Of a stretch of 64,000 bases of DNA, positions 1-11,809 are shown one piece after another. How positions within the stretch are numbered: position 1 is the stretch's first letter; the number at the start of each line of letters is the position of its first letter. The position numbers and the translations under genes were made by a program. This stretch comes from Branchinecta lynchi. Lineage: Eukaryota > Arthropoda > Branchiopoda > Anostraca > Branchinectidae. The stretch is from contig JAKZAP010000017.1 of NCBI GenBank assembly GCA_023053575.1, positions 5,277,501 through 5,341,500 on the forward strand. The letters are read 5' to 3'. The notes beneath the pieces were generated by a model. That model saw only the letters and a list, made by a program, of their open reading frames with translations. It was not told where the DNA came from and searched no databases.

Positions 1-765
1 TGTTTTTACGCAGAATGCCTTTCTGCTAATCAGAAACCGTTTGGCCGCCACTTCTTCAGTTTTCAGTCAACGAGAGATTTTTTTTACATATTATTTTCGT
101 GGAAGACACTGTCCAATGCGCAAACGTAGGAGTTTTGAGTCCTGGTGTCCCCCCCCCCCCTCCCTCCCCCTTAAGAATAATGAATAGACCTAGTAATAAG
201 TCCTTATTCCAGACTGGTCCCATTGTTTCGCTCGACTTTTTCACGTGTTTATTGATTATAATGGTGGGTTTCATGAGAAATGAAAGTAACTGACGTAAAA
301 CAAGTTCACATGAATGAATGACTCACTTATAGACCTCCAGCACCCGGCAACATCCACGGACAGCGAAGAATAATTACACCGCACATGATTTTTCTAAAGT
401 GAGAAACCCCTCTTAATATGCCAAACATCCTTTCTGCTAAGCTTAATTTACAGAGGAGTTAAAGGTAGGTTATTTCTGATGTTCGACAAGTTCAATCAGT
501 ACAAGAATCTAATTTGGAAGACAAACAAGAATTTCCGTCTACCGGTTATGAAACCACGGCCCCTCCCCTGCCGATCCTGTTTTATTGAACCGAGTATCAA
601 ATAAAATATAATCACCAGTTACAAATAAAAAACTCTCATACGTATCCTTCGTATTCGTATCTAAATAACACTCTAATTATGTTCAAATGCAATCCAACCC
701 TTGTCTAACCTGACTCATCCCCAGTTATCCATCAAAGCTGCAAAGACTCGCCTTCCTACGAACCT
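1..765. other. Non-coding flank or upstream intron, no gene seen
   Basis: The stretch contains C-rich homopolymers (about 150-170), a TAAGAATAATGAATAGACC-like tract that partly resembles sequence at 4830, and A/T-rich DNA. Open frames here are short and show no family resemblance. Confidence 0.6.
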
Positions 766-1048
766 ATTGGACATGATTGCGTAGTGGGGGCACAAACTCC
801 TGAAAATTGCAGCGAAAATTGCATTTTTCTTGCCAAAATTGTGAAAATTCGCCATATTTTTCAACTTTTCCGTATTTTTCAGTTTTGCGAAATATTTCAG
901 TTTTTCTGTTGGACATGATTGCGTAGTGAGGGGGCAAAAACTCCCGAAAATTACACCGAAAATTGCATTTTTCTTGCGAAAATTGCGGAAATTCACCATA
1001 TTTTTCAATTTTTCTGGATTTTTCAATTTTGTGAAATATTTCAATTTT
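766..1048. repeat. Two-copy tandem repeat, unit about 141 bp
   Basis: TTGGACATGATTGCGTAGTG begins at about 766 and again at about 907, each followed by GGGGGCAAAAACTCC-like and GAAAATTGCATTTTTCTTGC sequence and by degenerate TTTTTCAATTTT short repeats. The second copy runs on into further AATTTTCG-type repeats to about 1130. Confidence 0.75.
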
Positions 1049-1139
1049 CGGAATATTTGCAATTTTCGAGAGGCCTCCGAATATTTCAATTTTGCGAATA
1101 TTCGATTGAATTTTTCAATTTAAAAATTCGCTTTTTACA

Positions 1140-1942
1140 TCTATACTTAGGCTACACATGTGCTAGGACGGTGAAACTTGGCAGGCATGTCAGGGACTCG
1201 AGAACAGTCCTTTCTCCAGTTTGACCATCGTGGGGGGAGTAGAGGGAGGGGAATCTTGAAAAATGTCAACTTTTGAATGGTTGATCGGATCTTGATGAAA
1301 CTTGGTATTCGGAAAGAACTCATGTCTCAAATGTCCCATTTCAAGTGCGGACAGGATCGATCAATATGGGAAATTCGGGGGGGGGGGGGGGGAAATTGTG
1401 TGACGCGATGATACTTGGTGGGAAGAACAAGCGTAAGCCCTTGATACATCAGTGGTAGAACCAGATGGGATTCAGGCACTGTGGGGGGAGTCGGAGGGGA
1501 GGTGGGGTCTGAAATTCCGGCCTGATCGCGATTTAAGGTACTTGGCTTGAACATCCGAGTCTTGACAGGACTGTCTTAGAAATTGTCCCTCCCAGATCCG
1601 ACCATCCCTTAAAGTACTCATATTCACCGCAAGTACAAAAAATACTTTTGACCAAACCATATGTGTCGTGATCCTAAAGGGCCTAGATCATTTTTGCCTG
1701 ACGAGTTTTGATTACAGATGAATTTCTAACGCCCTTATAGTGCGCACCATCACAGCCCGGTGCACAAAAAATTAATATTTTTGACCAAATGGTATATTCT
1801 CGTGATATCCACGGGTCATTCCATCGTCGTTCTTATCTCAAAGATTTTGCTTACAAATGTTCACAACAAACCCACGAATCGGCAAATTCTTTTACCTAGC
1901 CTTGCAAATGCCATATGAGCTTCCAGCTCTTGTTATTTATAC
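1140..1942 (+). repeat. Interspersed repeat family R1, copy 1
   Basis: The copy contains AAACTTGGCAGGCATGTCAG, GGAAGAACAAGCGTAAGCCC and GATCGCGATTTAAGGTACTT, and ends at a CCATATGAGCTTCCAGCTCT motif. The same ordered blocks occur at 28300-29530. Poly-G tracts interrupt it. The element class is unknown. Confidence 0.7.
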
Positions 1943-2859
1943 CTTCGAGAGCCAAGGTTGGGGGTAATGTAGGAGGTACTAGGGGTACCTGAAAATAAAG
2001 AGAGAGATTTCGTTGAAATTACAGTTGTTGGTTCGGGGGGGGGGGGATTGTCGAATGTCGTGCAGTTTTGCTTTTAGTTGACAAAGGAAATATGTTTTGT
2101 GTGCCACACTGTTTTGGCTTACCTGAAAAAGCGTTAGATAGACTGAGGTTGTCTGTGAAAGCTGATCAATAGACGGCTAGACGAATCCAGTTAAACCTAC
2201 CAGAAGACGCAAGTGAATTAAGTTTTCACGAAATATTAATTTATTCCTTATGTTTGTTAGGTGTATTATTTCACTGCAAATCAGTGAGAATAGGTGGGGG
2301 GGGGGGGGTAGCCAGCAGCATGGGCTAGCTAACGCCTAGGGCGAGGGTAGAGAAGAAGAGGTTTCTGAGGTGCTTCCAGGACAGAGAAAGGTGATATAAG
2401 TAAGTAAGTGTATTTATAACCCACAAAATGTTATACAACATAAGAGTGTGGAGTAGAAGAGATAAATTTAAATAAGAAGAAAAGAAGAAAAGACAACAAG
2501 AAAATAACATAGTTATAATAACTAGTTGAAGTGAGAGTTATTGGCTTGGGGGGGGGGGGCGGGCACACATATTGTTGGCCCCATGCTTGTGTTTACTACC
2601 AGTTTGAGGTGTCTGGCATTTGAAATCTTCAGGTTTTCTTTTTTCCTGCAATGTCGCTTCTAGTAAACTTCTGTTAACTAAAGTGGTGGGATGTATGTTT
2701 GAATGAAAGGCTATTATTCCGCCAAAATGACAAGACAAATGAGGAAAAAAGTACAAAGGCCACGAGCAAAGGCAGTAGGCTATAGATACCGACATTTTCC
2801 GATTTTCTGGCACAAATTTCGTATCATTCAAAATAACACAATAGATTAAAAATACAACA

Positions 2860-3612
2860 TTTAACATTCTCGTGTCTAAATTGGTGCAGAAGGGTCTAAT
2901 AATTAGTTCTGAAAAGTGTAATTTTTTGGTGATTAACAGTTTGCCGACACTGTATTCCCGTTTGGATTGTGGTGGGGGGATTTTTTTCGGCCCTGTTGAG
3001 AAAGTTACATATCTTGGAAATCTGAAATCCCTTATTGTTCTAATACCAGGGGTTGGAAACTTAGCCTTATTCAACATGTGCAAGATAAAATAAGGAGAGC
3101 ATTTGATGCTGTTATTCGTTAGGGGGATGTACCGCAGAGATCTTCTTGGTTCTATTTATACGGCTGTTGCACTTCCTCACATTCGTTTTCCGCTTGCTTT
3201 GTTTTCTTCTTTCCGTCCTTCCGAACTTGCTGCTTTATAAGTTACTTATTATATATTCTCTAAATTCCTTCGTGGTTTTCCTATTTCTGCGAGTAACTAT
3301 TTTAAAGTAACTATCTATTTTAAAGTGAAGAATAGAGGAAACCTTAAAAAGTAAAATCCAAAACTTTCATAAAAATGGCTGACAACATTCTTCTTTATTA
3401 CAACCTTTTTCCTTTTTTCACAAAAAGCGCCCTGATTAGTTTGTTTATTTTGTGTTTTTCTTCTTTTTTTCATTATAGATTAGTAGGCTAATTTATTTTT
3501 AGCGGTCAGTTATTTATTTGTATTTAAGTGTGCGTGAGTTTGGTTGATTTGTTGTTGTTTCTTTTTATATATTACTCTTCATTTTTGAAGGATTCAAATA
3601 AATAATAATGGT
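2860..3612 (+). pseudogene. Decayed non-LTR retrotransposon (LINE) reverse-transcriptase 3' fragment
   Basis: Frames from 2872 give QKGLIISSEKCNFLVI and EKVTYLGN, which match the end of a LINE reverse-transcriptase domain (GLxISxxKC then VTYLG). Frameshifts and a poly-G insertion break it. It ends near an AAATAAATAATAATGG tail at about 3595. Broken and not functional. Confidence 0.6.
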
Positions 3613-3964
3613 CATAATAAAAATAAAAATACAAACAACAACAACGAAATAAAATATTGAATAGGGCAATAATTTATGATATTCCAGACACGGCTCAAAT
3701 GGTGTCCATGATGATTATAACTGGAAATTCAGTCGATTTTGCTTTTTAGGGATCTTGCTGAGATGTTCTGTCGTTAAACTAATACCATAGGTTGAAAGCG
3801 TAGCATACCTTTGGAAGAGGCTAGCTGCTGCCTGCCGGCCTTTTATTAAACCATCAGTAAAAAAGACCCGAATTTGCAATACTCATGTAGGCTATAGTAG
3901 AACATCTGTCTCACGCTTCACGCAATTTCGTCTATGAGACTCTACTCCCATCGTAAAATTGTTC

Positions 3965-4005
3965 AGTATGATATGATATGATATGATATTTATTGCAAAA
4001 AACCA
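3965..4005 (-). repeat. Antisense retroelement 3' end with (ATATC)n tail
   Basis: On the minus strand the sequence reads GCAATAAATATCATATCATA, a polyadenylation signal followed by a pentanucleotide repeat tail of the kind left by non-LTR elements. The body extends rightward but was not recognised. Confidence 0.4.
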
Positions 4006-4589
4006 ACTGGCCATAGCAACTATGGTAGGTAGTATACCTTCACTTTCCAGATGGCAGATGTGTCTTACCATGCTACCCCTTAGTTTCGGTTTTTGTTTAC
4101 AAATTTGGTCCGAGATCCACACGACGAGGTTTAAAATTCTGGACAGTGCGATAGTTCGTGCGACGGTGCGATAGTACATGCTTTCGGGGATTTTAAGATG
4201 TGCGTATGAGTATTGACTCCAATCAACCGAGAATTCTACATTACCACGTCTCCGCGATGTTCGACGCACTTGCACCATGGCTCTATAGAAAGCACCTGCT
4301 ATAAACAGTCTTGGGGATAAGCACCCGCTCAAGATTTTCGGAACTTGATTGCGGGTTTTTGCTCAGCGCAAGGCAGAGAGACACAGCTGCTCTCATCCTC
4401 ATCTGTTCTTGAAAAAGTCTAGGTTTTGGTTTGACGAAGTGATAACAAAAAATCACTAAGCCTTCCCAAACATCCGTGTGCACTTTAGATAAGAGGTGGT
4501 TCGCAAGTTTCCACTATGGGAAACTTGCGAGGACGAACCTGGCATCCGTCTGCGAAAACCAGACTGTGTGTGCACCGAGGGGCTGCGCA

Positions 4590-5110
4590 CCAGGGCATCG
4601 TGGTGTACAACGTTCTTGCCTTATGCCTGCTTCACGTGCCTTATGTCTGCCTCCCTTGCTACATGTCTGCCTCCCGTTCCACATGTCTGCCTTCTGTGCT
4701 ACATGTCTACCTCATACGCCTTATGCCTGCTTCACGTGCCTCATGCCTGCCTGACATGCCTCATCTGCCTCTGCCTCGTAGTGTTCTAGAAATTGACCAG
4801 TGCGCAAACCCTGGATGTACACGTCCCTTAAGAATAATCAGGTCCTTCTTCTGACCATTCTCTTTCTTCACCTTCCCTTGTCTAACTCTATTGTTAGACA
4901 AGGGAATACTCATTGCCCGTTCTCAAGGATTTCATGGTGTACAACGTCCCTGCTTCATGTGCCACATGCCTGCCTGTCATGCCTCTGCCTCGTAGTGTTC
5001 TCGAATTTGGCCAGTTCGCAAACCCTGGATGTACACCCCTGAAGAATAAACAGGTCCTTCTTCTGAACATTCTCTTTCTTCACCTTCCCTTGTCTAACTC
5101 GTACGGGCTT
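4590..5110 (+). repeat. Degenerate duplication with CTGCCT-type short repeats
   Basis: GTGGTGTACAACGT, TGCCTC/TGCCTG-rich 15-25-bp repeats, GCAAACCCTGGATGTACAC and CTTTCTTCACCTTCCCTTGT occur in the same order twice, at about 4600-4895 and 4930-5100. A perfect short hairpin lies at the junction (TTGTCTAAC-TCTATT-GTTAGACAA, about 4878). Confidence 0.65.
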
Positions 5111-6030
5111 CAGTTTTGTATTTGTTCCTGGGGGGGGGGGGGGCACTGCAGAGCATTAGTATGTATCTCCGACAACTGCAGCGGAACATTATCTGAAATA
5201 TCCCACGGTTCTGAGAGAGCGTGGATTGAGATTATTAGGGAGAAGTTCCGGCTAATATCTTTTTGGAAATCGTTGTACTTTTCGCTCTGGAGACCACAGA
5301 GGAAATTTCTGGGAAAATTTCAGAGAGTGATTTGGGCATTTCGGCTTGGAAATAGTCAGTGTGCAGAGCAGGAACTGGTAATAACTTTGGAGAATACAAG
5401 GCTTCCGAATGTTGGTGCCCCACGCAGCTGATGGAACTAAAGCAGGATGATTCTGTCTATGTTGTAGCATAAATTACAGTCTTGATTTGTGCGGAATTCT
5501 GGAATTGTAATAATGCTTCGCTTGCTTGAAGAGAAATAAATTATGACTCCTTCTTTTAAGCCATCTTTCTTGGGTTCAGAGGACTACCGATGGAAGTTTT
5601 TTACAGCGCAGCTTACTACAGCGAATTCGCTTCTATTGTTTGCCGTACTTGGAGCAAAACGAAAACGGAAACCGGGGAGAGGGACAAACAAAAATTGTAG
5701 ATAAGTTTTATCGTGGAAAGCAAATCAGTAAAGTATGATCCAAAAATGTATTTTGCGTACTATAGTACCGCATAGAGTTTTAGTCTGAAATGTTTGGAGT
5801 TGGAAATGTGTTTGTAGTCGGAATAATATATGTTTCTCTTTATTCTTTTTTCCCTTCTTTGTCTCCCTTCTGTGTTGTAAAATGTTTGTCTCCCTTTTAA
5901 TCTTTTATTTACGGTAGTTTGGTCGAGAGTGGAATTTTTATTTGTGGTTGTGATATAATTTTTTTTTAATAAGAACAGTTAAAAATGAGAATTTTAAATA
6001 AAATTTAAAACAAAGTAGTGTAGTAAAGTC
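5111..6030. other. Intergenic or intronic DNA, nothing recognised
   Basis: A poly-G run at 5131-5143 and AT-rich sequence. No exon with a family match or conserved splice sites was found. Confidence 0.5.
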
Positions 6031-6084
6031 CTCCCCTGGCAGGTCTCAAACCCATGACTTTTGGCCCTCAGAAGCTCAGTGACC

Positions 6085-6140
6085 TTAGCAATGGCCTTGA
6101 TAGTCAAAAGATCGTGTGTTCAGGTCTCGTCTGAAGAGCA
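6085..6140 (+). repeat. Possible tRNA-derived SINE head
   Basis: TTAGCAATGG followed about 30 bp later by GTGTTCAGGTCTCG resembles RNA polymerase III A and B boxes with tRNA-like spacing. The match to the consensus is loose and no clear tail is seen. Confidence 0.35.
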
Positions 6141-6829
6141 TTTCTGTCGTTCAGTTCACTACTTTCCATCTCACCGGCATCTTCTCCGTCAAAACCAAAT
6201 CTTTGTTTTCTCCATGAGACCCCGCCATCTAGGACCTGGTCTGTCTAGTACGACATGGGAGTCCTAGACTTATAAATTTAATCCAAATTTATTTCTGGTT
6301 TGTGTCATGGACTTGTTCAGAATTGCAAGAAGCCGTGAATGCATTAGTTGGATGCTATTGATAAAGTTGGTAAAATGTGGAAAGTGAAGAATAATTATTG
6401 AATGGTTAACTTTAAACACTAATTTTATTATGCATACCAATAAGGAAAATACATAATGTTAGAAAGGTTAACTAGATAATAGTTATTGTTAGTAATAGAT
6501 TGTTTAAAAGAAGGGTAATGATTTTTTTAAAGCGATAATTATATTTGTGTATAAAGTGTTTGGTTTTTGTGATTGACTAGAGCCAATAAAGAAATTCTTT
6601 TCTTTACCCCTTGCTTTGTTAGATTGCTCGAGTTTGGCTAGTGTTCTTGAATTCCCTAATGGGACGGCATCTAGTACGCCAATTAGGCTAGGGACTTCCA
6701 CGTGGCTTCCAGTGGCGTTGCCGTCTTAAGTGACCCTGGGCCTTCTCAGTCTGCTCGTCATGGTAATAATGTCTTGTAGAACATTCCATCATTACGTAAC
6801 ACCAAAAAATAATCCCATCTCGTTTGGCC

Positions 6830-7285
6830 CATAGATGGGCGAATCTGACCATGGAAGGATTCGAATCCGAATCCAGGACTAGGCACGAATCCGATTCCGA
6901 ATCCAAATCCGACATTTCATGCTGAGGATTCAAATCCGACCTTAACAAAAAATAAATCGTTTACATAAGTTAGGGGTCTAAAAATCAGAGGTGACAAAAA
7001 AGTACTGAAGGCAGATGAGACGGTATTTTTGGGTACTCATGGGTGGTTATCTAGTATGGTTTTCCTCCCGGCAATCAGGAGCGACTTTGGGGATCGTTTC
7101 GGGAAAGTCGGGAAAATGGAAATTGGGAGGATGAAGATTAGAAATTAGAGCGGATTCGTAAGATCCGGGGTTTGGAATCCCGAGTCCGAATCCGAATCCA
7201 GCCTAAAAAGTAGAAGACTTGAATTTGGCCAAAAGGACGAATCCTGGATTCGAATCCGAATCCGGATTCGGTTCGCCCATCTCTG
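6830..7285. mobile_element. hAT-like non-autonomous element next to the exon A acceptor
   Basis: Left end CATAGATGGGCGAATC and right end GTTCGCCCATCTCTG are imperfect inverted repeats of the hAT type (CAGAGATGGGCGAA). They are followed inward by runs of GGATTCGAATCCGAATCC on both arms. Flanks GTTTGGCC (6822-6829) and ATTTCGCC (7286-7293) agree at 6 of 8 positions, consistent with an old 8-bp duplication. No transposase. Confidence 0.65.
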
Positions 7286-7317
7286 ATTTCGCCACACTAA
7301 TATTTTTGTCTTTGCAG

Positions 7318-7517
7318 ATATTATTATTGGAACATTTCAAGAAAAATGTAGGCGAACCTTTTGGTCAAATGTCAACCAAATTCAGCTCCAAAGTCATCCA
7401 CTTATCGCTTGGAAATTTTGTCACACCCTTCACAAGGTTCTAAGGGATGGACACGCTGATTTCCTCAGAGACTCTTTACAGTATATTCCGAACATTGTGG
7501 AGCTTGGAAAGTTATGG
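7318..7517 (+). CDS. Hip1: HIP1-family exon A: ANTH domain, first visible part
   Basis: The exon starts after TTTGCAG with two bases that complete a split codon, then reads 66 codons and ends with TGG before GTGAGT. Residues 1-66 include IIIGTF, RRTFWSNV and WKFCHTLHKVLRDGH, which follow the ANTH core of HIP1/Sla2 (T-x-I-x-G-T, FW, WKFCHxxHKxLRDGHP) closely. ANTH is an alpha-helical fold that binds phosphoinositides at the plasma membrane. The preceding exon, which should encode the N-terminal helix with the basic lipid-binding KEKHAR-like motif, must end with one base of a codon; I found no such exon in 1-7317, so it is probably upstream. The acceptor is only 24 bp downstream of the 3' target duplication of a hAT-like element (6830-7285). 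Confidence 0.94.
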
Positions 7518-9189
7518 GTGAGTAGGCTGAGACTAATTTATTTTTATTTTTTATAGATTAATCGATTTATTTGTTATTATTTTATTATATCGGATCATCT
7601 GTGGCATATTACTTTTCTACCTTTTAAGTTTAGATCCACTCATTTGATTCCTAAAAGTGCCACACTATTTCGGGTACCCCTCCCCCTCCAACTACCCCTG
7701 CCACGGCCGAATCTGGTTCGGACACAAAAACGAATCAATTAAATCATCTTCTCTTACCGGCTGTCAAGTTTCACTTGAATCTAAGCATTCTTCGGGGAAT
7801 TGCTCAAGCACCGTGCTTGGTTTCGGTCATCTCGGGCATAAGATCTCTCTACTTTCCAAGTTTCATCGCCTGATTGGTTGATACAGTATTTGAGCTGTCG
7901 AGTTTGAATCGCCATTGCGGCGTTTTCTTGTTCTTCCTGAGGATCGTTGGCGTGTTTTGGACTTTGTCATATAGAGTATTGACTGTTCTGATCAGAAAGC
8001 GAAATATACGTTCAGGGGACGACCAGAAAACGTTGACGAATGGTGATATTGGCTATTGTCATTATCATGAAAAGCCGGTAGGGCTAGCTTGATACGCCAG
8101 ATGCCTGACAACCAAGAAGCTGAAGCTAAAAGCTGGCTATGAAATAGTCCCGGAAGCTGCGCAGAGTCTGAATTCGGTGGCGGTGGAGGTTCAGCGGCGT
8201 ATAATGGGCCGATAACGAAAAGTCATCGGCGGCGCGCCGCTGATTTATCGGTGTTTTCTCTAATTTTTAGCATTTTTGGGTTTATTTTTTAATTTTCCAA
8301 CAAAGTTTTGCAATTTTTCTACCACAAATCCTCAGCGTCGTTATGGTACTTGCAGTCTTTCACAATTTGAATCTGGAATTTGTCGTCAATAGAGAAAATG
8401 GCAGTCCAAATTAACATATTCCTCAGATAGTAAAACTTGTAAATTCTAAATAAATTCTTTTTCCTCAACTTCAGACGTAAAGTTTGTGCCAGGAAAACCC
8501 TGGAATAGTTGGCTATTAGCTGATCGCAAGTTTGTTATTCTTGCTTGCCATTTGACTATTTTATAAGCAAGTGACAAAACCAGTGTAAGGAAGAGAAGTG
8601 TTCAAATAAGCATACCTCTACTGTAGCAGTTCGGGAAGCTGTAGCCTTGTGGACTTTAAATGGACAACTGAGTCTTAGTTTTAGAGTGACTACCGTAATG
8701 AGTCACTCGGTATGCGTTTTTTTTTTTTTTTATTCCAGTTGAGCCATGCGGACTGTGATCAGATAAAAAAAGTTTATAGGATTTAATGGAATCGTAGTCT
8801 GCATTTTTTTTTTTATATCTTTGGCACCAACAAATTCTTCAAGGGAAGTTCAGTTGAATTGTCTAGAGCTTGTTTTTTTGTTTCTGGAAAAAAAAAAAAA
8901 AATAGCATGGAGAGTTCTAAAATCTGTATTTTATTATTATACTGCTTTTTGTTCAGTTTTGTTCAGAAATACAACGAATAGCGAATAGAAAGTGGGTAGG
9001 GCAGTAAAAGCTACCAAATAATCATCACAGTCATTTAATCGGTAAAACCAAGAAAAAAAAACGAGATAGAACTGCTGTCTCCCTCTCTCTGTCATACAAA
9101 GATGCCGAGTCGAGTAAAATAGGGCCGACTCCCCACGCAAACGAGCGGAGGTGGAGCTTACCCGGGACATCAAAAGTCGTTACCTAATA
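7518..9189. other. Intron A-B, proximal part
   Basis: AT-rich intron sequence with a small GC-rich palindrome (GGCGGCGCGCCGCTG at about 8229) and a TGTCATTATCATGAAAAGCC block (8056) that recurs near 10340. No coding signal. Confidence 0.55.
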
Positions 9190-9599
9190 CAGAAAGTCAG
9201 TGGTTCCCAACCTTTTCAGTACCGCGTACCCCTAATCAAGGTTCGAATAGATTGCTTTCCCCCTTTTTCAGAACGTGAAAAGGACGAGGTTTATTATCAT
9301 AAATGATAAGGGATACAGGTGTTATATAATTTATAAAATCAATGAGGCAATTACCAGAGCCTGCTTTATAGCAAAAACTTTTCAAATCTCGGCTCGACGT
9401 CGTTAGTGGAATATATTTTGCAGACATCCTGTTTCTGTGTTTGGTTTTGATGTTCTCCGTGTTTTCATCAAGCTGCATCGCAAACTTTTTCTTTAGCTTC
9501 TTGAAACAATATTGTTTGACACAGGAACAGATTTTACGGCAGTAGCCTATAGGCGAGCTGTTTTTAAATTAACATTTGTTCAATAACTTTCACTAGGGC

Positions 9600-9806
9600 T
9601 TGTAAATAGAGGAGTCACGCACATGTTGATCCTTGATCCTTGGAACAGCCTTACCGAAGATGCGGTTAATGCTGAATCGATCAATAGTTTTAAGTGCATT
9701 GTTGATGAGATTTTTAACTCTGATCAGTTCGACTACTCAAAATTTCTTAGAGTTATTTAGAGGCGAAAGCCTTTTCTCTTGCTTTGTATTATTATTATTA
9801 TTATTA
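9600..9806 (+). pseudogene. LINE 3' end with (ATT)n tail
   Basis: The frame from about 9630 reads ILDPWNSLTEDAVNAESINS then FKCIVDEIF, the C-terminal segment of CR1/L2-like reverse transcriptases (WNSLPxxVVxAxSxxxFK), and stops at TTATTTAG. A (ATT)n tract at 9787-9806 forms the tail. 5'-truncated and dead. Confidence 0.65.
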
Positions 9807-10045
9807 TGTTGACAATACCCATCCCCCCCAAAAGGTCGACCAGACGATTAAAAAGAAACGAGTCGGCGCGAAGCGCCGTGATTTTTCGTAAAAGCAGCTA
9901 TTTCGAAACAACAAGAAATATTCGGGTCAGTAAGAATACCTTGCCCCTTAAGATTTTTTTTCTGGCGATGTCTCTGCTGGTAATTTAGGCTTTCAGCAAT
10001 CAAAATTGAGTGAGGACTGAGGCGAGATTTTGAAGCTACAGACTA

Positions 10046-10426
10046 AAAGCGAGGCTTCACCTTCCAGATTTTTCTTCCGGATTCCAGACAGCCGTTTTCG
10101 TCAAGACGGATATGGAAGGTGAAGCCAGGCCAAAAACGTCTGGAAGTCCGGGGTATTGGACACCCCACATTCCGGATGTCTGGAAGGTGCTACAGAGGCA
10201 ACCCGTTCGAGAGACACTACAAATATGCAAATGGGTGAAGAAAAGGGAAAGTGATTGACAGTTGTGACTGGGATGCACGAGGTATTTGAAATGTAAAGGG
10301 GACATCTAGGAATTGTTCAAGAACAGCACATTTAGCTGTCATCATTATCATGAAAATCTGGAAGGGTTGGCTTGACTATGCAAAAGCCCCGGACGTCTGG
10401 GAATCTGGAAGGTGAAGCCTGGCTTT
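10046..10426. mobile_element. MITE nested in the SPIN-like element
   Basis: Left end AAAGCGAGGCTTCACCTTCC pairs with right end GGAAGGTGAAGCCTGGCTTT, and the inner arms (AGATT...CCGG) continue the inverted repeat for more than 25 bp. About 380 bp with no coding capacity. The target duplication is unclear. Confidence 0.65.
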
Positions 10427-10659
10427 AAATCAATTTTGGTACCTTCGCGTACCCCTTGCAAGGGTCTCGCGTACCCCTAGTTGGGAACCGCTTCAGTAAG
10501 CCAACGAGTAAGAAAAATCGAATGGAGGCAGAACTGGCAGAAGTGATAAACCTATTCACACTGGACCGGACGCGGAAATAGCGGTTACCGGCTCATTGAT
10601 TCAGACAAGCTTTCGGGAGTTGACAAGAAAATTCAGAAGTAATTAAGAATATGAATATT

Positions 10660-11480
10660 CTCGTTGGCATTTCAAACAGGCCTACTTAAGAGTCTTAAGT
10701 GCACTTAAGCTTCTTACGTGATACGTAAAGTAAGAAGTTTTTACTTAACGTAGCCACTTAAGAAAGTTGAAAAAAGTTCAACTTAAGACCTTACGTTAAG
10801 TTGGAAAATGGATTTTGGTGGGAGGAAATCATCAAGTTTATTTAAGAGAGAGAAGGAAATGCATGGGAAAATTTTGCAAAGAAACTCAGTGATTACCTGG
10901 GTAAAACGTACAGATAGACTTAATTGAGCTATTACTTTTAGTCAGTAGCTTATTTTCAGATGCCATTAATTTAGCAGCCATGCTTCACTGTTGAAATTAA
11001 ATAAAATGTTTTCAGTGTATAGGTACATTCTAAGATGACTAAACCCAAAATATCTTCTGAGTAAACTTGTATGAACCTGTTTTAAACTAGATGACCAATA
11101 GTGTTTGACTGACAATTTCCTAATAGGGGGGGGGGGGGGGGGGGGTCTTCAGAAGAGTAATCTCCTAGCGTCTTCAGCGGCCATTTCCCAACGGGTATCT
11201 TTGGTCTTTTGCAGAATAATCGCGACCAAAGTGTTAATTTTCTTCGTTGATTGATGCACAGTCAAACTTAACGTAGACTGGACTTGACCCAGTCGGAAGG
11301 GGACTCTGTCAGTATGAATAGGCTACTTAACGTAAGAAACTTAAGCCGTAACCTAAGTATTCGACGCAAGATCTTACGTATTCGATGTTAACGAGCAAAG
11401 GGAAGAAGCTCTTTGTACATCTTGGCAAAGGGTCTTTTTTAGGCTCAAGTTAGAACAAACCTGCGATCAATTCTGTTCAG
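10660..11480. other. Intronic DNA rich in TTAAGT/ACTTAA palindromes
   Basis: 10680-10800 and 11330-11390 are dense in CTTAAG and TTACGT hexamers in both orientations, and a poly-G run lies at 11127-11145. A foldback structure is possible, but I could not define ends. Confidence 0.45.
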
Positions 11481-11623
11481 CAGGTATGATTCGCAGTCAG
11501 CTTGGGCTGACGGAACTCTGAGGTAGTGTTCCAGTGGAGTTATTACAAGTTACGAGGATAAGAGGAGGGGCCAGCGCCGTATTGTGGTAGTTATCACGCT
11601 CTTTGGAACGAAAACTAGACCTA

Positions 11624-11700
11624 CGTTGCCTGGGCAACGTGAAGTGTTGCGGCAACCTTTGTCCGGCTTCGCCGACTAAAGTGTTGCTCAGCAACACTTT
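11624..11700. repeat. Cluster of three short perfect hairpins
   Basis: CGTTGCCTGGGCAACG (11624-11639), GTTGCGGCAAC (11646-11656) and an 11-bp-arm palindrome with one central base, AAAGTGTTGCT-C-AGCAACACTTT (11678-11700), follow each other within 77 bp and share the GTTGC/GCAAC core. Confidence 0.8.
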
Positions 11701-11809
11701 GGTTTTGTGTCTTCGCTATCGGTTAAATGCTGAAGTTGTCAACTTAACGGAGCTTTTAAAATGGTATATTCTAAAAAGAATCATCACATTATCAAAAGCT
11801 ATTGTTCAG

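Larger units (their letters stand above)
9198..10493. mobile_element. SPIN-like hAT element containing nested insertions
   Basis: Left end CAGTGGTTCCCAACC with GTACCGCGTACCCCTAAT; right end GCGTACCCCTAGTTGGGAACCGCTT. These are the terminal inverted repeats typical of hAT/SPIN elements. Flanks CAGAAAGT (9190-9197) and CAGTAAGC (10494-10501) agree at 6 of 8 positions. The interior holds a LINE 3' end (about 9600-9806) and a MITE (10046-10426). No transposase frame. Confidence 0.65.

Noticed and set aside
2538..3083. 181-codon open frame on the minus strand
   Set aside because: Opposite strand of a decayed LINE fragment and contains poly-G derived PPPP; no coding signature.
4476..5042. Overlapping plus-strand frames rich in CLP/MSA repeats
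   Set aside because: They translate the CTGCCT/ACATGTCTG tandem words in all three frames, as expected of a simple repeat, not of a gene.
1..7317. Expected upstream ANTH exon (basic KEKHAR-like segment)
   Set aside because: I looked for a phase-compatible exon ending in one base before a GT donor and saw none with family resemblance; likely upstream of the window.
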